Positions 18,134-25,325 of a stretch of DNA of 64,000 nt are shown in pieces. Source of the DNA: Pseudomonas chlororaphis subsp. chlororaphis (GTDB lineage: Bacteria; Pseudomonadota; Gammaproteobacteria; Pseudomonadales; Pseudomonadaceae). The notes under the pieces are model-generated. The model ran no database searches. It was not told the origin of the DNA and was given only the letters and a program-made list of their open reading frames with translations. Made by a program: the position numbers and the translations under genes. The stretch's first letter is position 1; every line of letters begins with the position of its first letter. Location of the stretch: assembly GCF_003945765.1 (NCBI RefSeq), contig NZ_CP027712.1, positions 1,116,001 through 1,180,000 of the forward strand, in the 5' to 3' direction.

Positions 18134-18355
18134 TGGATATTCCCTGATCGACGATTGAGTGACGGCGAGCATGGAAAGGAGAGGGGGCGTTTCAGGGGTT
18201 CGCCAGCGATCCATGCGGCCTGATCGAGGCTGTGGGAGCCTCGAGTGCGCGCATTCTACTGGGATTGGGAGAGGGTACAACCTAGGCGACTAAAAGACGT
18301 TTTCTGGAACTCGTGGGAAGCGGCCGGGCGACGTTCCGCGGCCGGTGATTGGCCG

Positions 18356-19180
18356 TTACAGTTTTGCGCCCAGGCCAAAACGCTTCATCAGCGCCTTCTC
18401 CAGCAAACCCTTGGGCAACAGACTGGCCATCAAGGGCAAGGCCCGGCTGCCATTACCGATCCGAACCAAGCGTGGCGGTTTGTCCTGCTGCACGGCCCTG
18501 AGCAGCCTGGCGGCAAATTCGCTGGCGGGCGTTGGGTGGTCCTGGGAGGCCCTGGCCCGTGCGCGGATGCCTTCGCGCAACGGCCACCAGGGCGATCGTT
18601 CGGTCAACAGCTGTTCGGCTTCGTGCCCGGCATTCTTGGCAAAGCTCGAAGCGATGGCGCCGGGCTGGACCTCCATCACGCGGATGCCGAACGGCGCCAG
18701 CTCCATGCGCAGCGCATCGCTCAAGGCATGCACCGCCGCCTTGGAGGCGCAGTAGGCACCGGCAAAAGGCGTCACCAGGACGCCCGACACACTGCCGATA
18801 TTCACCACCAGCCCGCGGCTGCGGCGCAGCACCGGGAACATGGCCCGGGTCACGCCGACCAGGGCGAACACATTGGTTTCGAACTGTCGTTGCATGGCCT
18901 CGACACCGCCATCGAGCAGCGGGCCCATGGCGCCGTAGCCGGCGTTGTTGATCAGCAGGTCGAGGCCGCCATATTGCTGGTTGATGCGTTCGCCCAGGGC
19001 GGTGAGCGCCGGGCCGTCGTTGACGTCCAGTTGCACCGCGTCAAAACCCGCGGCTCGCAGCATGGCCACGTCCTCGGCCCTGCGGGCGGTGGGCAGGACG
19101 GTGAAACCGGCGGCCTTGAAAGCATCCGCCAGGGCGCGGCCGATGCCGCTGGAACAACCGGTGATCAGCGCAACGGGCAT
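18356..19180 (-). CDS. Short-chain dehydrogenase/reductase (SDR)
   Basis: A 274-residue classical SDR with the cofactor motif TGCSSGIG near residue 8, the NNAG motif in LLINNAGYGAMGPL, the catalytic Ser in NIGSVSGVLV and the YCASK catalytic Tyr/Lys motif. Acidic or basic residues after the second beta strand (PTARRAEDV) favour NADP(H). The start at 19180 follows AAGGA with normal spacing; an upstream in-frame TTG adds six residues. Substrate cannot be inferred. It is preceded by a small membrane-protein gene on the same strand. Confidence 0.88.
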   Translation of the reverse strand: MPVALITGCSSGIGRALADAFKAAGFTVLPTARRAEDVAMLRAAGFDAVQLDVNDGPALTALGERINQQYGGLDLLINNAGYGAMGPLLDGGVEAMQRQFETNVFALVGVTRAMFPVLRRSRGLVVNIGSVSGVLVTPFAGAYCASKAAVHALSDALRMELAPFGIRVMEVQPGAIASSFAKNAGHEAEQLLTERSPWWPLREGIRARARASQDHPTPASEFAARLLRAVQQDKPPRLVRIGNGSRALPLMASLLPKGLLEKALMKRFGLGAKL

Positions 19181-19216
19181 GGCGCGGTCCTTGTGCAAAA
19201 AGAGGGAAGGGGGGAA

Positions 19217-19681
19217 TCAGTCGGAGAAACTGCCCTGCAAGCGTTCGGCGCGAAACTCCAGGGTTTGCGGGCGGTAGCCGGGGCGCAGCGGCGGCAGGGG
19301 CAGGCAGTCTTCCCAATTGGCGCCCGCCTGCAACTCGCCGGGGCCGCGATAACGCGGAGCGGTGTACTGGTTGTCGGCCAGGTTCACGGTGTCGCCCGGG
19401 GCGTAGGCGGCGACGCGCCAGCGCAGTTCGGTCAGCGGCACATCGTTACCGTTGTTCATCTTCAGCAGCAGCGGACGATCCGCCGGGCAATGCTCGGGGG
19501 CATAGCTGATGCGCAACTCCAGGCGCGCCAGCTGCTGGGCTTCGCGGTTGTCCAGCCAGACCACCCACACCGCCACCAGGCCCAGCCCGACAGCGGCGGC
19601 CATGGACACCGGCAAGGCCTTGGCGGGGTAACGGACCAGCAGGATCAGCCAGGTGATAACCAGCAGAACGCCGATGAACAT
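19217..19681 (-). CDS. Hypothetical membrane protein
   Basis: A protein of about 154 residues with two N-terminal hydrophobic helices (MFIGVLLVITWLILLVRY and LPVSMAAAVGLGLVAVWVVWL) and a soluble C-terminal part that looks beta-rich (LELRISYAPEHCPADRPLLLKM, LRWRVAAYAPGDTVNL). Two Cys residues (in EHCPADRP and EDCLPLPP) could form a disulfide in the periplasm. GAGG lies eight bases before the ATG at 19681; another ATG at 19714 would add eleven residues. I do not recognise a functional family; some Pseudomonas homologues are named multidrug transporter, which the size does not support. Confidence 0.65.
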   Translation of the reverse strand: MFIGVLLVITWLILLVRYPAKALPVSMAAAVGLGLVAVWVVWLDNREAQQLARLELRISYAPEHCPADRPLLLKMNNGNDVPLTELRWRVAAYAPGDTVNLADNQYTAPRYRGPGELQAGANWEDCLPLPPLRPGYRPQTLEFRAERLQGSFSD

Positions 19682-19874
19682 GAGGTGAACCTCGGGGGGA
19701 AATAGAGCAGTCATCCTACCTAAGCGTAGGTGGGATTGGCCAACCCTGATCCCAGGACGGAGAGGGCGCAGTGGCGCGGCATTTCGGAAAGATTTTGAAA
19801 AGGATTGGGGATTGTCTGTTTTTCGAGCATTCGGCAGAGTCGGTTTTCTCGCCAGTTTCGATAGGGAAGTTGAA

Positions 19875-20282
19875 ATGTCTGGGAAACCTGCCGCGCGCGT
19901 TGGCGATCCAACCGCCTGCCCTTTGCCTGGTCACGGTACCAATCCGATAACCAGTGGCTCGCCTGATGTCCTCTTTGACCACCTGCCCGCCGCACGGGAG
20001 GGTGACCCGACCGCTTGCGGTTCAGCATTGAACGCCAATGTCATTCCCAACGTACTGATCAACGGAAAGCCAGTCGCTGTCCTGGGTTCCCTGGGCAGTC
20101 ACGGCAATGTGGTTATGGGTGGTTCGGGGACGATCATCATCGGCAACAGTGGCGGCGGTGCGGTGTCCTCCGCAGTAGCCGCACTCCCCTCCGTACCCGG
20201 ATTATGTTTGAAGTGCCTGCTGCTGGCCGCTCAGCGCAATCAGACCTTTGTCCCGCTGGAAGTACTGGGGAGCAGCGCATGA
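19875..20282 (+). CDS. PAAR-domain protein (type VI secretion spike tip)
   Basis: A 135-residue PAAR protein. It begins MSGKPAARVGDPTACPLPGHG and has the repeat pattern G(S/T)PDVLFDHLPAAREGDPTACG..., NVLINGKPVAVLGSLGSHGNVVMGGSGTIIIG that forms the zinc-bound cone capping VgrG. No long C-terminal toxin extension is present; only ~35 residues with CLKC follow. It heads the effector cluster with a GGGAAG Shine-Dalgarno, and its stop overlaps the DUF4123 gene start (ATGA). No vgrG or T6SS core gene is in the window, so it should load onto an apparatus encoded elsewhere. Confidence 0.88.
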   Translation: MSGKPAARVGDPTACPLPGHGTNPITSGSPDVLFDHLPAAREGDPTACGSALNANVIPNVLINGKPVAVLGSLGSHGNVVMGGSGTIIIGNSGGGAVSSAVAALPSVPGLCLKCLLLAAQRNQTFVPLEVLGSSA

Positions 20283-20821
20283 GGCGTGTCGGCTCTTTAT
20301 TCTGGCAGCTCTCGGAACCCTCCGGGCCGTCGTCCAGACTGCTTGCCCTTATCGATGGCGCCCGCTATCTGACGTTGAACAAACGCCTTGAAGAGGCGGG
20401 CGACAGCATCCGTTTTCACTGGCTCCTGAGCGCTGGCGCACTGGATGAAATTCGCCATGCCGGCCCGGTACTGGTTGAGTTTCCAGACTCCAGGAGCGGT
20501 TTGCACGGGGCATTCGGCAACTGGCTGATTACGCGGGACCAGCAGACGCCGATGGTCTCCTGGCTTTGGAGTGATCAGCCTTTCGACATCCTGCGCGATT
20601 ATCACCAGGGCTTGTTGTTCAGCCAAATGCCGGATGGGCGACGAGCACTGTTTCGTTACTACAGTCCCGAGGTCAGGCGTGCGCTGGATAAGGTGATATC
20701 ACCCTCCCAGATCCAGCAGATCATGCGTCATGTCCAGGACTGGCTGGTCTGGCAACCCCTGCAAGGTTGCTATCTCAGCTACGGTGTCGAGCAGGTAGGG
20801 GAGCACGCATGTTTGAGTTGA
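20279..20821 (+). CDS. DUF4123 family T6SS effector chaperone/adaptor
   Basis: A 180-residue protein of the DUF4123 family (Tap/TEC), which loads effectors onto PAAR/VgrG. Indicative segments are LLALIDGARYLTLNKRLEE at the start, AGPVLVEFPDSRSGLHGAFGNWLIT in the middle and FRYYSPEVRRAL near residue 125. It overlaps both neighbours (ATGA with PAAR, 13 bases with the next gene), which shows tight operon coupling and supports its role in delivering the Tox-REase-5 protein downstream. Confidence 0.85.
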   Translation: MRRVGSLFWQLSEPSGPSSRLLALIDGARYLTLNKRLEEAGDSIRFHWLLSAGALDEIRHAGPVLVEFPDSRSGLHGAFGNWLITRDQQTPMVSWLWSDQPFDILRDYHQGLLFSQMPDGRRALFRYYSPEVRRALDKVISPSQIQQIMRHVQDWLVWQPLQGCYLSYGVEQVGEHACLS

Positions 20822-21195
20822 GTGCCGAGCAGCTTTCACAACTGGATGACATTCGTCAGAACGAAGTGTTTGAGCGGTTGTTACTGGAACTACAGCAGGA
20901 GAACCCTGAGTGGTTGTCCAGAAAGGGCCTGATGCCGGCTCTACAGATGTTGAAAGACCTGCGTGAGCGTGCGTGGAGTTTTGGCATCAGGGAGCCCGAG
21001 TCCGTCGAGCATTTTTTGCGGCATGGATTGACCTTTACCGACTTTGACAAGCAGCCGGCCTTTATCGAGTTCATGAACAGGCCTGTAGCGGATAGCCCCG
21101 AACGGCGATTCGAGGATTACGAGGATATCGTGGCGTTCAGGATGAACATGCAGCACTGGCGGGATATGCAAGCCGCCGGGGAGATTCGACCATGA
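20809..21195 (+). CDS. Hypothetical protein in T6SS effector operon
   Basis: A 128-residue, acidic, helix-rich protein with no signal peptide or membrane helix. It opens MFELSAEQLSQLDDIRQNEVFERLLLEL and has a repeated FxxFM/FRxNMQHWRDM-like C-terminus. It starts inside the DUF4123 gene and its stop overlaps the start of the effector gene by four bases (ATGA). I do not recognise a family. Position between chaperone and effector suggests a co-adaptor or an effector-stabilising partner. Confidence 0.75.
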   Translation: MFELSAEQLSQLDDIRQNEVFERLLLELQQENPEWLSRKGLMPALQMLKDLRERAWSFGIREPESVEHFLRHGLTFTDFDKQPAFIEFMNRPVADSPERRFEDYEDIVAFRMNMQHWRDMQAAGEIRP

Positions 21196-22016
21196 GTGGA
21201 CTGGGGATTCTGCCAAGTACAGGGCCCATGGTTATTCGCGTGGCGCCTCGCTTGGGGCCACGTTTACCGTTCGAGATTCCAGCCCCGCCTCCCAGGCTGC
21301 CGATGCCCGCTCCTCGGCCAATGCCGATGCCGGCGCCCAGGCCCACTCAGCCACTGCCTGCGCCCAGGCCAATCCCGCAGCCCGTCCCTTTGCCGCAGAC
21401 GCAACCCCAGGCAAAACCCAGGGTAGATGCGCCTCCGACGACCGCTGAGCGGACTCGGGAAGCCGAGCGCGACTGTAAGGTCAAGCGGGACAAGGACTGT
21501 GTGAAATGCCCACCCGAACAGGGAACCATGACGATACCCAATAACGGCAAAGGTCATAGTATGTCCGCCCAGTCCGCGCTCTATCAGGCGTGGGTGACTG
21601 CTTTCCCGATGCCTTACGAGTGGTGGTGGAACAATACCTGGTGGGATGGTTTCGACAAACCGCGTTGCACCTTGCTGGAAGCCAAGGCCAATTACGCGTT
21701 CATGTTCATTCCGCTTATCGGGCTGCCGCGCCCTTGGGCCAATGTGGAGAAAACCCTGATTACTCCTGCCGAGATACATTCCCTGAAAGCCCGGCCCAGC
21801 CCGCCGGTTTCGGTTGAATGGCATTTCCTGCAAAGGGTGGTCTATGAGTATTGTGCCGAACAGTATGCGGAGAAGGGGCTCGCCAACCTGACCGCCTACT
21901 GGAACCCGATGCCGGGCACCAAGGATCATGATGAGTACATCAAGCAACGTGCAAAAGAGCAGAAAGAGTGGGATGAGTACCGCCGTGAAAATCCCGACCG
22001 TGTTTTTGAAGCCTGA
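21192..22016 (+). CDS. T6SS effector with Tox-REase-5 (restriction-endonuclease-fold) domain
   Basis: A 274-residue predicted antibacterial DNase. Residues 25-75 are a proline-rich linker with repeated PMPAPRP units, as in polymorphic toxins loaded by PAAR/DUF4123. Residues ~95-274 match Tox-REase-5: Cys95, Cys103 and Cys106 (KCPPEQG), then W-rich segment, DGFDKPRCTLLEAKANYAF (Asp152, Glu163, Lys165) which is the D...ExK core of the nuclease fold, and a Q..V..YCAEQ segment. It overlaps the preceding gene and is followed by its immunity gene at 15 bp. Nuclease activity is inferred from the retained catalytic residues. Confidence 0.85.
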   Translation: MSGLGILPSTGPMVIRVAPRLGPRLPFEIPAPPPRLPMPAPRPMPMPAPRPTQPLPAPRPIPQPVPLPQTQPQAKPRVDAPPTTAERTREAERDCKVKRDKDCVKCPPEQGTMTIPNNGKGHSMSAQSALYQAWVTAFPMPYEWWWNNTWWDGFDKPRCTLLEAKANYAFMFIPLIGLPRPWANVEKTLITPAEIHSLKARPSPPVSVEWHFLQRVVYEYCAEQYAEKGLANLTAYWNPMPGTKDHDEYIKQRAKEQKEWDEYRRENPDRVFEA

Positions 22017-22030
22017 CTGAGGATGAGCGC

Positions 22031-22744
22031 TTGTTCAGAAAATTTTCATTCGTTCTGCGTTTCGACAAACAGAAGATCTCAGCGGTCTCGCATGAGGCGC
22101 AGTTGGAAAGGGCCGAGCGCTTTCTCAAAGGCCTTGGCGAGATTCATCCTCTGCTGCGGGACTGGTATCTGCAGGGCGGTTCCAGGGAGGAGTCGCTGCG
22201 CAAGCGGATCAATGACGACTTCGAGTCTCTGCGTGAAGAGGCCCGGAGCAACCATAACGACGACTTCCCCACGAAATTGCAGTTTTCCGTGTGGAATGGC
22301 TTGGATGATCCCCTGAAGGGCGGGTTGGCCTTTCATTACAACGCACACGACCTGGATTCAGTCGCCAGCATGCGCTTCGAAGATGGCGGGGCGCTTGTGG
22401 CAGCCATTCCCGATGTGAAACCGGTAGTGATCAGGGTGATTCAGTTGGCTGTTGAACTGTGGCCTGAACTTGACTGGTGTGTGCTGGCGCCAAAAGACCA
22501 CTATTTGCGCACCAAGGTGTTCAAGGACCGGCAGACCGTCGGCTGGGTCGGGTTTTGTCCACACGTGTTGCGGGCTGGGGATTTTCCGAGCGCCGACCAG
22601 CTCATCGACATTCCAAAACGCGGCACGCTGATCGTGAGTTGTCCACAGGTGATGGATGAGGGCAAACGGGCTGATGTCCAGCGAGTTGCGGAGATCGATA
22701 TCAAGTTGGTGGAGCTGGGGTATTTACCGCTGTTCATGAACTAG
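22031..22744 (+). CDS. Immunity protein for the Tox-REase-5 effector (Imm52-like)
   Basis: A 237-residue cytosolic protein directly downstream of the nuclease effector; the size, FVLRFDKQKISAVSHEAQLERAERFLKGL start and late WPELDWCVLAP...GWVGFCPH..., PKRGTLIVSC segments fit the Imm52 family that neutralises Tox-REase-5. The start is a TTG preceded by GAGGA at normal spacing. An ATG eight bases upstream is in another frame. Immunity function rests on context and family resemblance. Confidence 0.75.
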   Translation: MFRKFSFVLRFDKQKISAVSHEAQLERAERFLKGLGEIHPLLRDWYLQGGSREESLRKRINDDFESLREEARSNHNDDFPTKLQFSVWNGLDDPLKGGLAFHYNAHDLDSVASMRFEDGGALVAAIPDVKPVVIRVIQLAVELWPELDWCVLAPKDHYLRTKVFKDRQTVGWVGFCPHVLRAGDFPSADQLIDIPKRGTLIVSCPQVMDEGKRADVQRVAEIDIKLVELGYLPLFMN

Positions 22745-22856
22745 CTCGGTGGGCCTCGCCCGGGCACAAAAGAATCCCTTCATCCAGCCGGCTGCCGATA
22801 GGAACCACAGCCAGCTGGAAGGTGCTGCGACAGTGCTACCGTACCCGCGCGTCACG

Positions 22857-23252
22857 TCAGTGCTTAGTCAGTTTCAACAGCGCATACATAGTCGAGCCCC
22901 AGACCAGAAGCACGACATCCATCCAGTTTCTGATGGTCAGCAGGCGCTGGAGATGGGGAGGGAAGTTGTCTATGTCTTCCGAGGAAAGGAAGCCTCTGTG
23001 AACCGCAGGGCCAGGCCAAAGCATCGATCCTCGAACGGCGGTCAGCATTACAAAATGGGTGAACCATCCCTCGTAGGGAAGGCTCTCGGCCCAGCGATAA
23101 AAGTGTTGGCTACGCTGCAGGGCTTCCAGCATTTTTCTCAGGTAGCGACGGCTCAGGTAGCAGCTGAATGAGAGGTTTATTACGCACAGTAGAAGCGGAC
23201 TGGCGACCAGTACGAGGCCTAACCATGAATACCAAAAACTCTTTGCCATCAT
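22857..23252 (-). CDS. Two-helix membrane protein, putative immunity paralogue A
   Basis: A 131-residue protein with a hydrophobic helix at each end (WYSWLGLVLVASPLLLCVINLSF and WMDVVLLVWGSTMYALLKL) and a ~70-residue loop between them. It is clearly homologous to the next gene upstream (shared FWYS, YLSRR.L..ML.A.Q, LPY.GWF, VRG.ML.P, RGFL, NFPP.L..LLT). Together they follow the 399-residue glycine-rich effector candidate. Duplicated small membrane immunity genes behind a membrane-acting toxin are a known arrangement; here the role is inference. Two adjacent ATGs are possible starts. Base composition is lower in GC than the flanking genes. Confidence 0.7.
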   Translation of the reverse strand: MMAKSFWYSWLGLVLVASPLLLCVINLSFSCYLSRRYLRKMLEALQRSQHFYRWAESLPYEGWFTHFVMLTAVRGSMLWPGPAVHRGFLSSEDIDNFPPHLQRLLTIRNWMDVVLLVWGSTMYALLKLTKH

Positions 23253-23361
23253 GGTCGGATTACCCCGTAAATAACTTCCTCAGTTCTTTCCCGGCTCATC
23301 ACCTGAATAACTGTCTTGGATGCCTTCATCCCACAAGACGTGTAAAGCTCCATAGAGGTCA

Positions 23362-23754
23362 TCAGCTATTCAACTTCAAAAACGTATACACAATGGCTGT
23401 CCATAGGATCACAACGCCGTCCAACGTGTTTTTTACAGTCAGAAGGTGTTTCAGTCGTGGAGGGAAATTGCGTACATCCTTTGCACAAAGAAAGCCTCTA
23501 CGAACTCCGGCGTTAGGGAAGAGCATCATTCCTCGAACGCTGACAAACATCAGAATGCGCTCGAACCATCCCTGATAGGGAAGCTTGTCGAGCCATCCAT
23601 AGAAGTAAGAACTCTCCTGCATGGCTACCAGCATCTCTTTCAAGTGGCGGCGACTCAGGTAGTAGCTGAATGTAAGACTTGCAAGAGCTAGCAGAACTGG
23701 ACAGAGGAGCAGTACAAGCGCGATCCCTGAATACCAGAATTTCTCATCTACCAT
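23362..23754 (-). CDS. Two-helix membrane protein, putative immunity paralogue B
   Basis: A 130-residue paralogue of the protein at 22857-23252, with helices FWYSGIALVLLLCPVLLALASLTFSYYL and LDGVVILWTAIVYTFLKL. Its ATG lies within the last codons of the glycine-rich protein gene (7-base overlap), so the two are probably translated together, as expected for a toxin and cognate immunity protein. The central loop (residues ~35-105) is the less hydrophobic part and could face the periplasm or cytosol. No known family recognised. Confidence 0.72.
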   Translation of the reverse strand: MVDEKFWYSGIALVLLLCPVLLALASLTFSYYLSRRHLKEMLVAMQESSYFYGWLDKLPYQGWFERILMFVSVRGMMLFPNAGVRRGFLCAKDVRNFPPRLKHLLTVKNTLDGVVILWTAIVYTFLKLNS

Positions 23755-24947
23755 GGCTGCGCGCGCTCATAAATGATTTCCCCAATCCTCTCCCCAATCA
23801 CATCACCAGAATCTGTTCCCAGGGATGCTCCTACGCCTACCAAGGTTGCAACACATAGCACTCCGCCAATTGCGGTAGAGGCCCCGAGAGCAGCACAAAT
23901 AAATCTGCTTCCTGCCATTGCGGTTTCAGTACCCAGTATTCCTCCCGCGGTTGACCCCGCAAACTTCCCCGTCTCAGTAAACATAACCTTCCTGCAACTC
24001 TCATCCCCCGCCCCCGCCTGACAAACCTCCTGAACCTTCAACACCGACGAAACCCCACCCAGCGCAATCCCCACATACCCACCCATCTGCATGTACTTCG
24101 CCGCGCGGCTGACCGATTTTACGTGGGCGACATAGCCCGGTATCTGCCCGGGCCCACCGGCCTTGTCCCATTGATGGGCCAGGCTGCGGCTGGAGAGGCC
24201 GAGGGCGGTTTTCAGCTTGGGGTGGTCGCCCAGGGTGGTGTAGCCGCGCAGGCGGGTGGAGTTCAGCAGTTGCGCGTCCAGCTGCGCCAGCAGGCGCCGG
24301 CGGCGGGCGAGGAATTCGGGGGATCTGAGGAGGCCGTGTTGGCGGTAGCTGTCCTGATGCAGGCGTTCCATGTCTTGCAAGGTCTCGCGTAGTTTGTCCA
24401 GGTGTTTGCCCATCACCGAGGTGCCGATGCCCAGCCAGGTCGAGGCCTGGCCGGTAAAGCCGGCGATCTCGGCCTGATGGCGGACCATAAAGTCGGCTTC
24501 GTCGGGCGTCAGCGGTTCGAGGGCGATCTTAACCTGTTCGGCGGCCTGCATGAGTTGCGCTTCCTCGTAGGTGCAGGCGTGGTTGGCGGGGGCGCTGAGC
24601 ACGATCAGACTGCCGGCCTTGACCGTATCGCCAAGGCCTGGATTGAGGGCCAGGTATTTGGCCAGAACGTCGGATGAGGGGTTGTCGAACAGGCGGCGCT
24701 GCAACTCGCTCGGCGGCATGCTCCGGGGCACGATGTAGAAGCCTGGGGCGACAGGCGTAGAGGGTTGGACCTGTGAGGGTTTCGCAGGAGTGTCGAGGCC
24801 TTGAGGCGTGGTCAGTATCGAGGTGTTCTTTGTACGTGCGCCCGGCAGCGGTGGATTCGGGTTGGCCGGGCGCAGTACGCGCGGCATCGGTGTCGGTTCG
24901 CCGCGCGAATCGGTGGTGTATTTGTTGCCGGAGAGTTGCTCGGCCAT
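23748..24947 (-). CDS. Candidate T6SS pore-forming effector (LysM-like plus glycine-zipper)
   Basis: A 399-residue protein that I do not recognise by name. Residues 1-65 are polar and Pro/Thr rich. Residues ~69-118 (FYIVPRSMP...VLAKYLALNPGLGDTVKAG, then SLIVLS) have the pattern of a LysM peptidoglycan-binding module. Residues 140-240 are helical and charged (KHLDKLRETLQDMERLHQDSY). From residue 285 to 378 there are glycine-spaced hydrophobic stretches (MGGYVGIALGGV; GKFAGSTAGGILGTETAMAG; AALGASTAIGGVLCVATLVG) like glycine zippers of pore-forming T6SS toxins. Four Cys lie between or in them. It overlaps a membrane-protein gene pair and lies beside a PAAR cluster, which together suggest a membrane-targeting effector. 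Activity is untested. Confidence 0.6.
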   Translation of the reverse strand: MAEQLSGNKYTTDSRGEPTPMPRVLRPANPNPPLPGARTKNTSILTTPQGLDTPAKPSQVQPSTPVAPGFYIVPRSMPPSELQRRLFDNPSSDVLAKYLALNPGLGDTVKAGSLIVLSAPANHACTYEEAQLMQAAEQVKIALEPLTPDEADFMVRHQAEIAGFTGQASTWLGIGTSVMGKHLDKLRETLQDMERLHQDSYRQHGLLRSPEFLARRRRLLAQLDAQLLNSTRLRGYTTLGDHPKLKTALGLSSRSLAHQWDKAGGPGQIPGYVAHVKSVSRAAKYMQMGGYVGIALGGVSSVLKVQEVCQAGAGDESCRKVMFTETGKFAGSTAGGILGTETAMAGSRFICAALGASTAIGGVLCVATLVGVGASLGTDSGDVIGERIGEIIYERAQPW

Positions 24948-25325
24948 CGCTGTGTTCGCTGTGTGTTTGAGCCTCGCGAAACACTAATGAGCGGTATGGA
25001 TGGAGTCGTTGAGAGCTATCTGAAACGCCCTGCGGTGTTTTCGAAATGTCGGGTAGGAATTGGTGAAACGACTGTAGCCGCTGCCGCAGGCTGCGATCGA
25101 CCGCGAAGCGGGCGCAGGATTTTGAGATCGCTGAAGGCCTTCGGCCTTATCGCAGCCTGCGGCAGCGGCTACAGGAGATCCTCGTTCAGGCGCGCGGACA
25201 TAAAAAATCCCCCGGCTAACCGGCTGCGGATAGGGGACGCAGTCGGTCGGACGGGGGGCAAGGACTTGCTGGCAACGACTCCCTGCTTTTACTTGCAGCT
25301 TGCCGCTTGGAACTTGTCGCTGTGA
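24948..25325. other. Intergenic region holding a REP palindrome; no gene seen
   Basis: Between the effector candidate start and the algA stop. Apart from the palindrome at 25073-25173 it has a GC-rich segment (25208-25260) of weak dyad symmetry that might terminate the alginate transcript, but no U-tract convincing enough to call. Confidence 0.5.
25073..25173. repeat. REP palindrome, TGTAGCCGCTGCCG family
   Basis: Arms TGTAGCCGCTGCCGCAGGCT and AGCCTGCGGCAGCGGCTACA with an inner AAGGCCTTCGGCCTT stem; located downstream of the alginate operon. Confidence 0.9.

Noticed and set aside
25208..25260. Terminator after algA
   Set aside because: Weak dyad symmetry, no U-tract; not strong enough to annotate.
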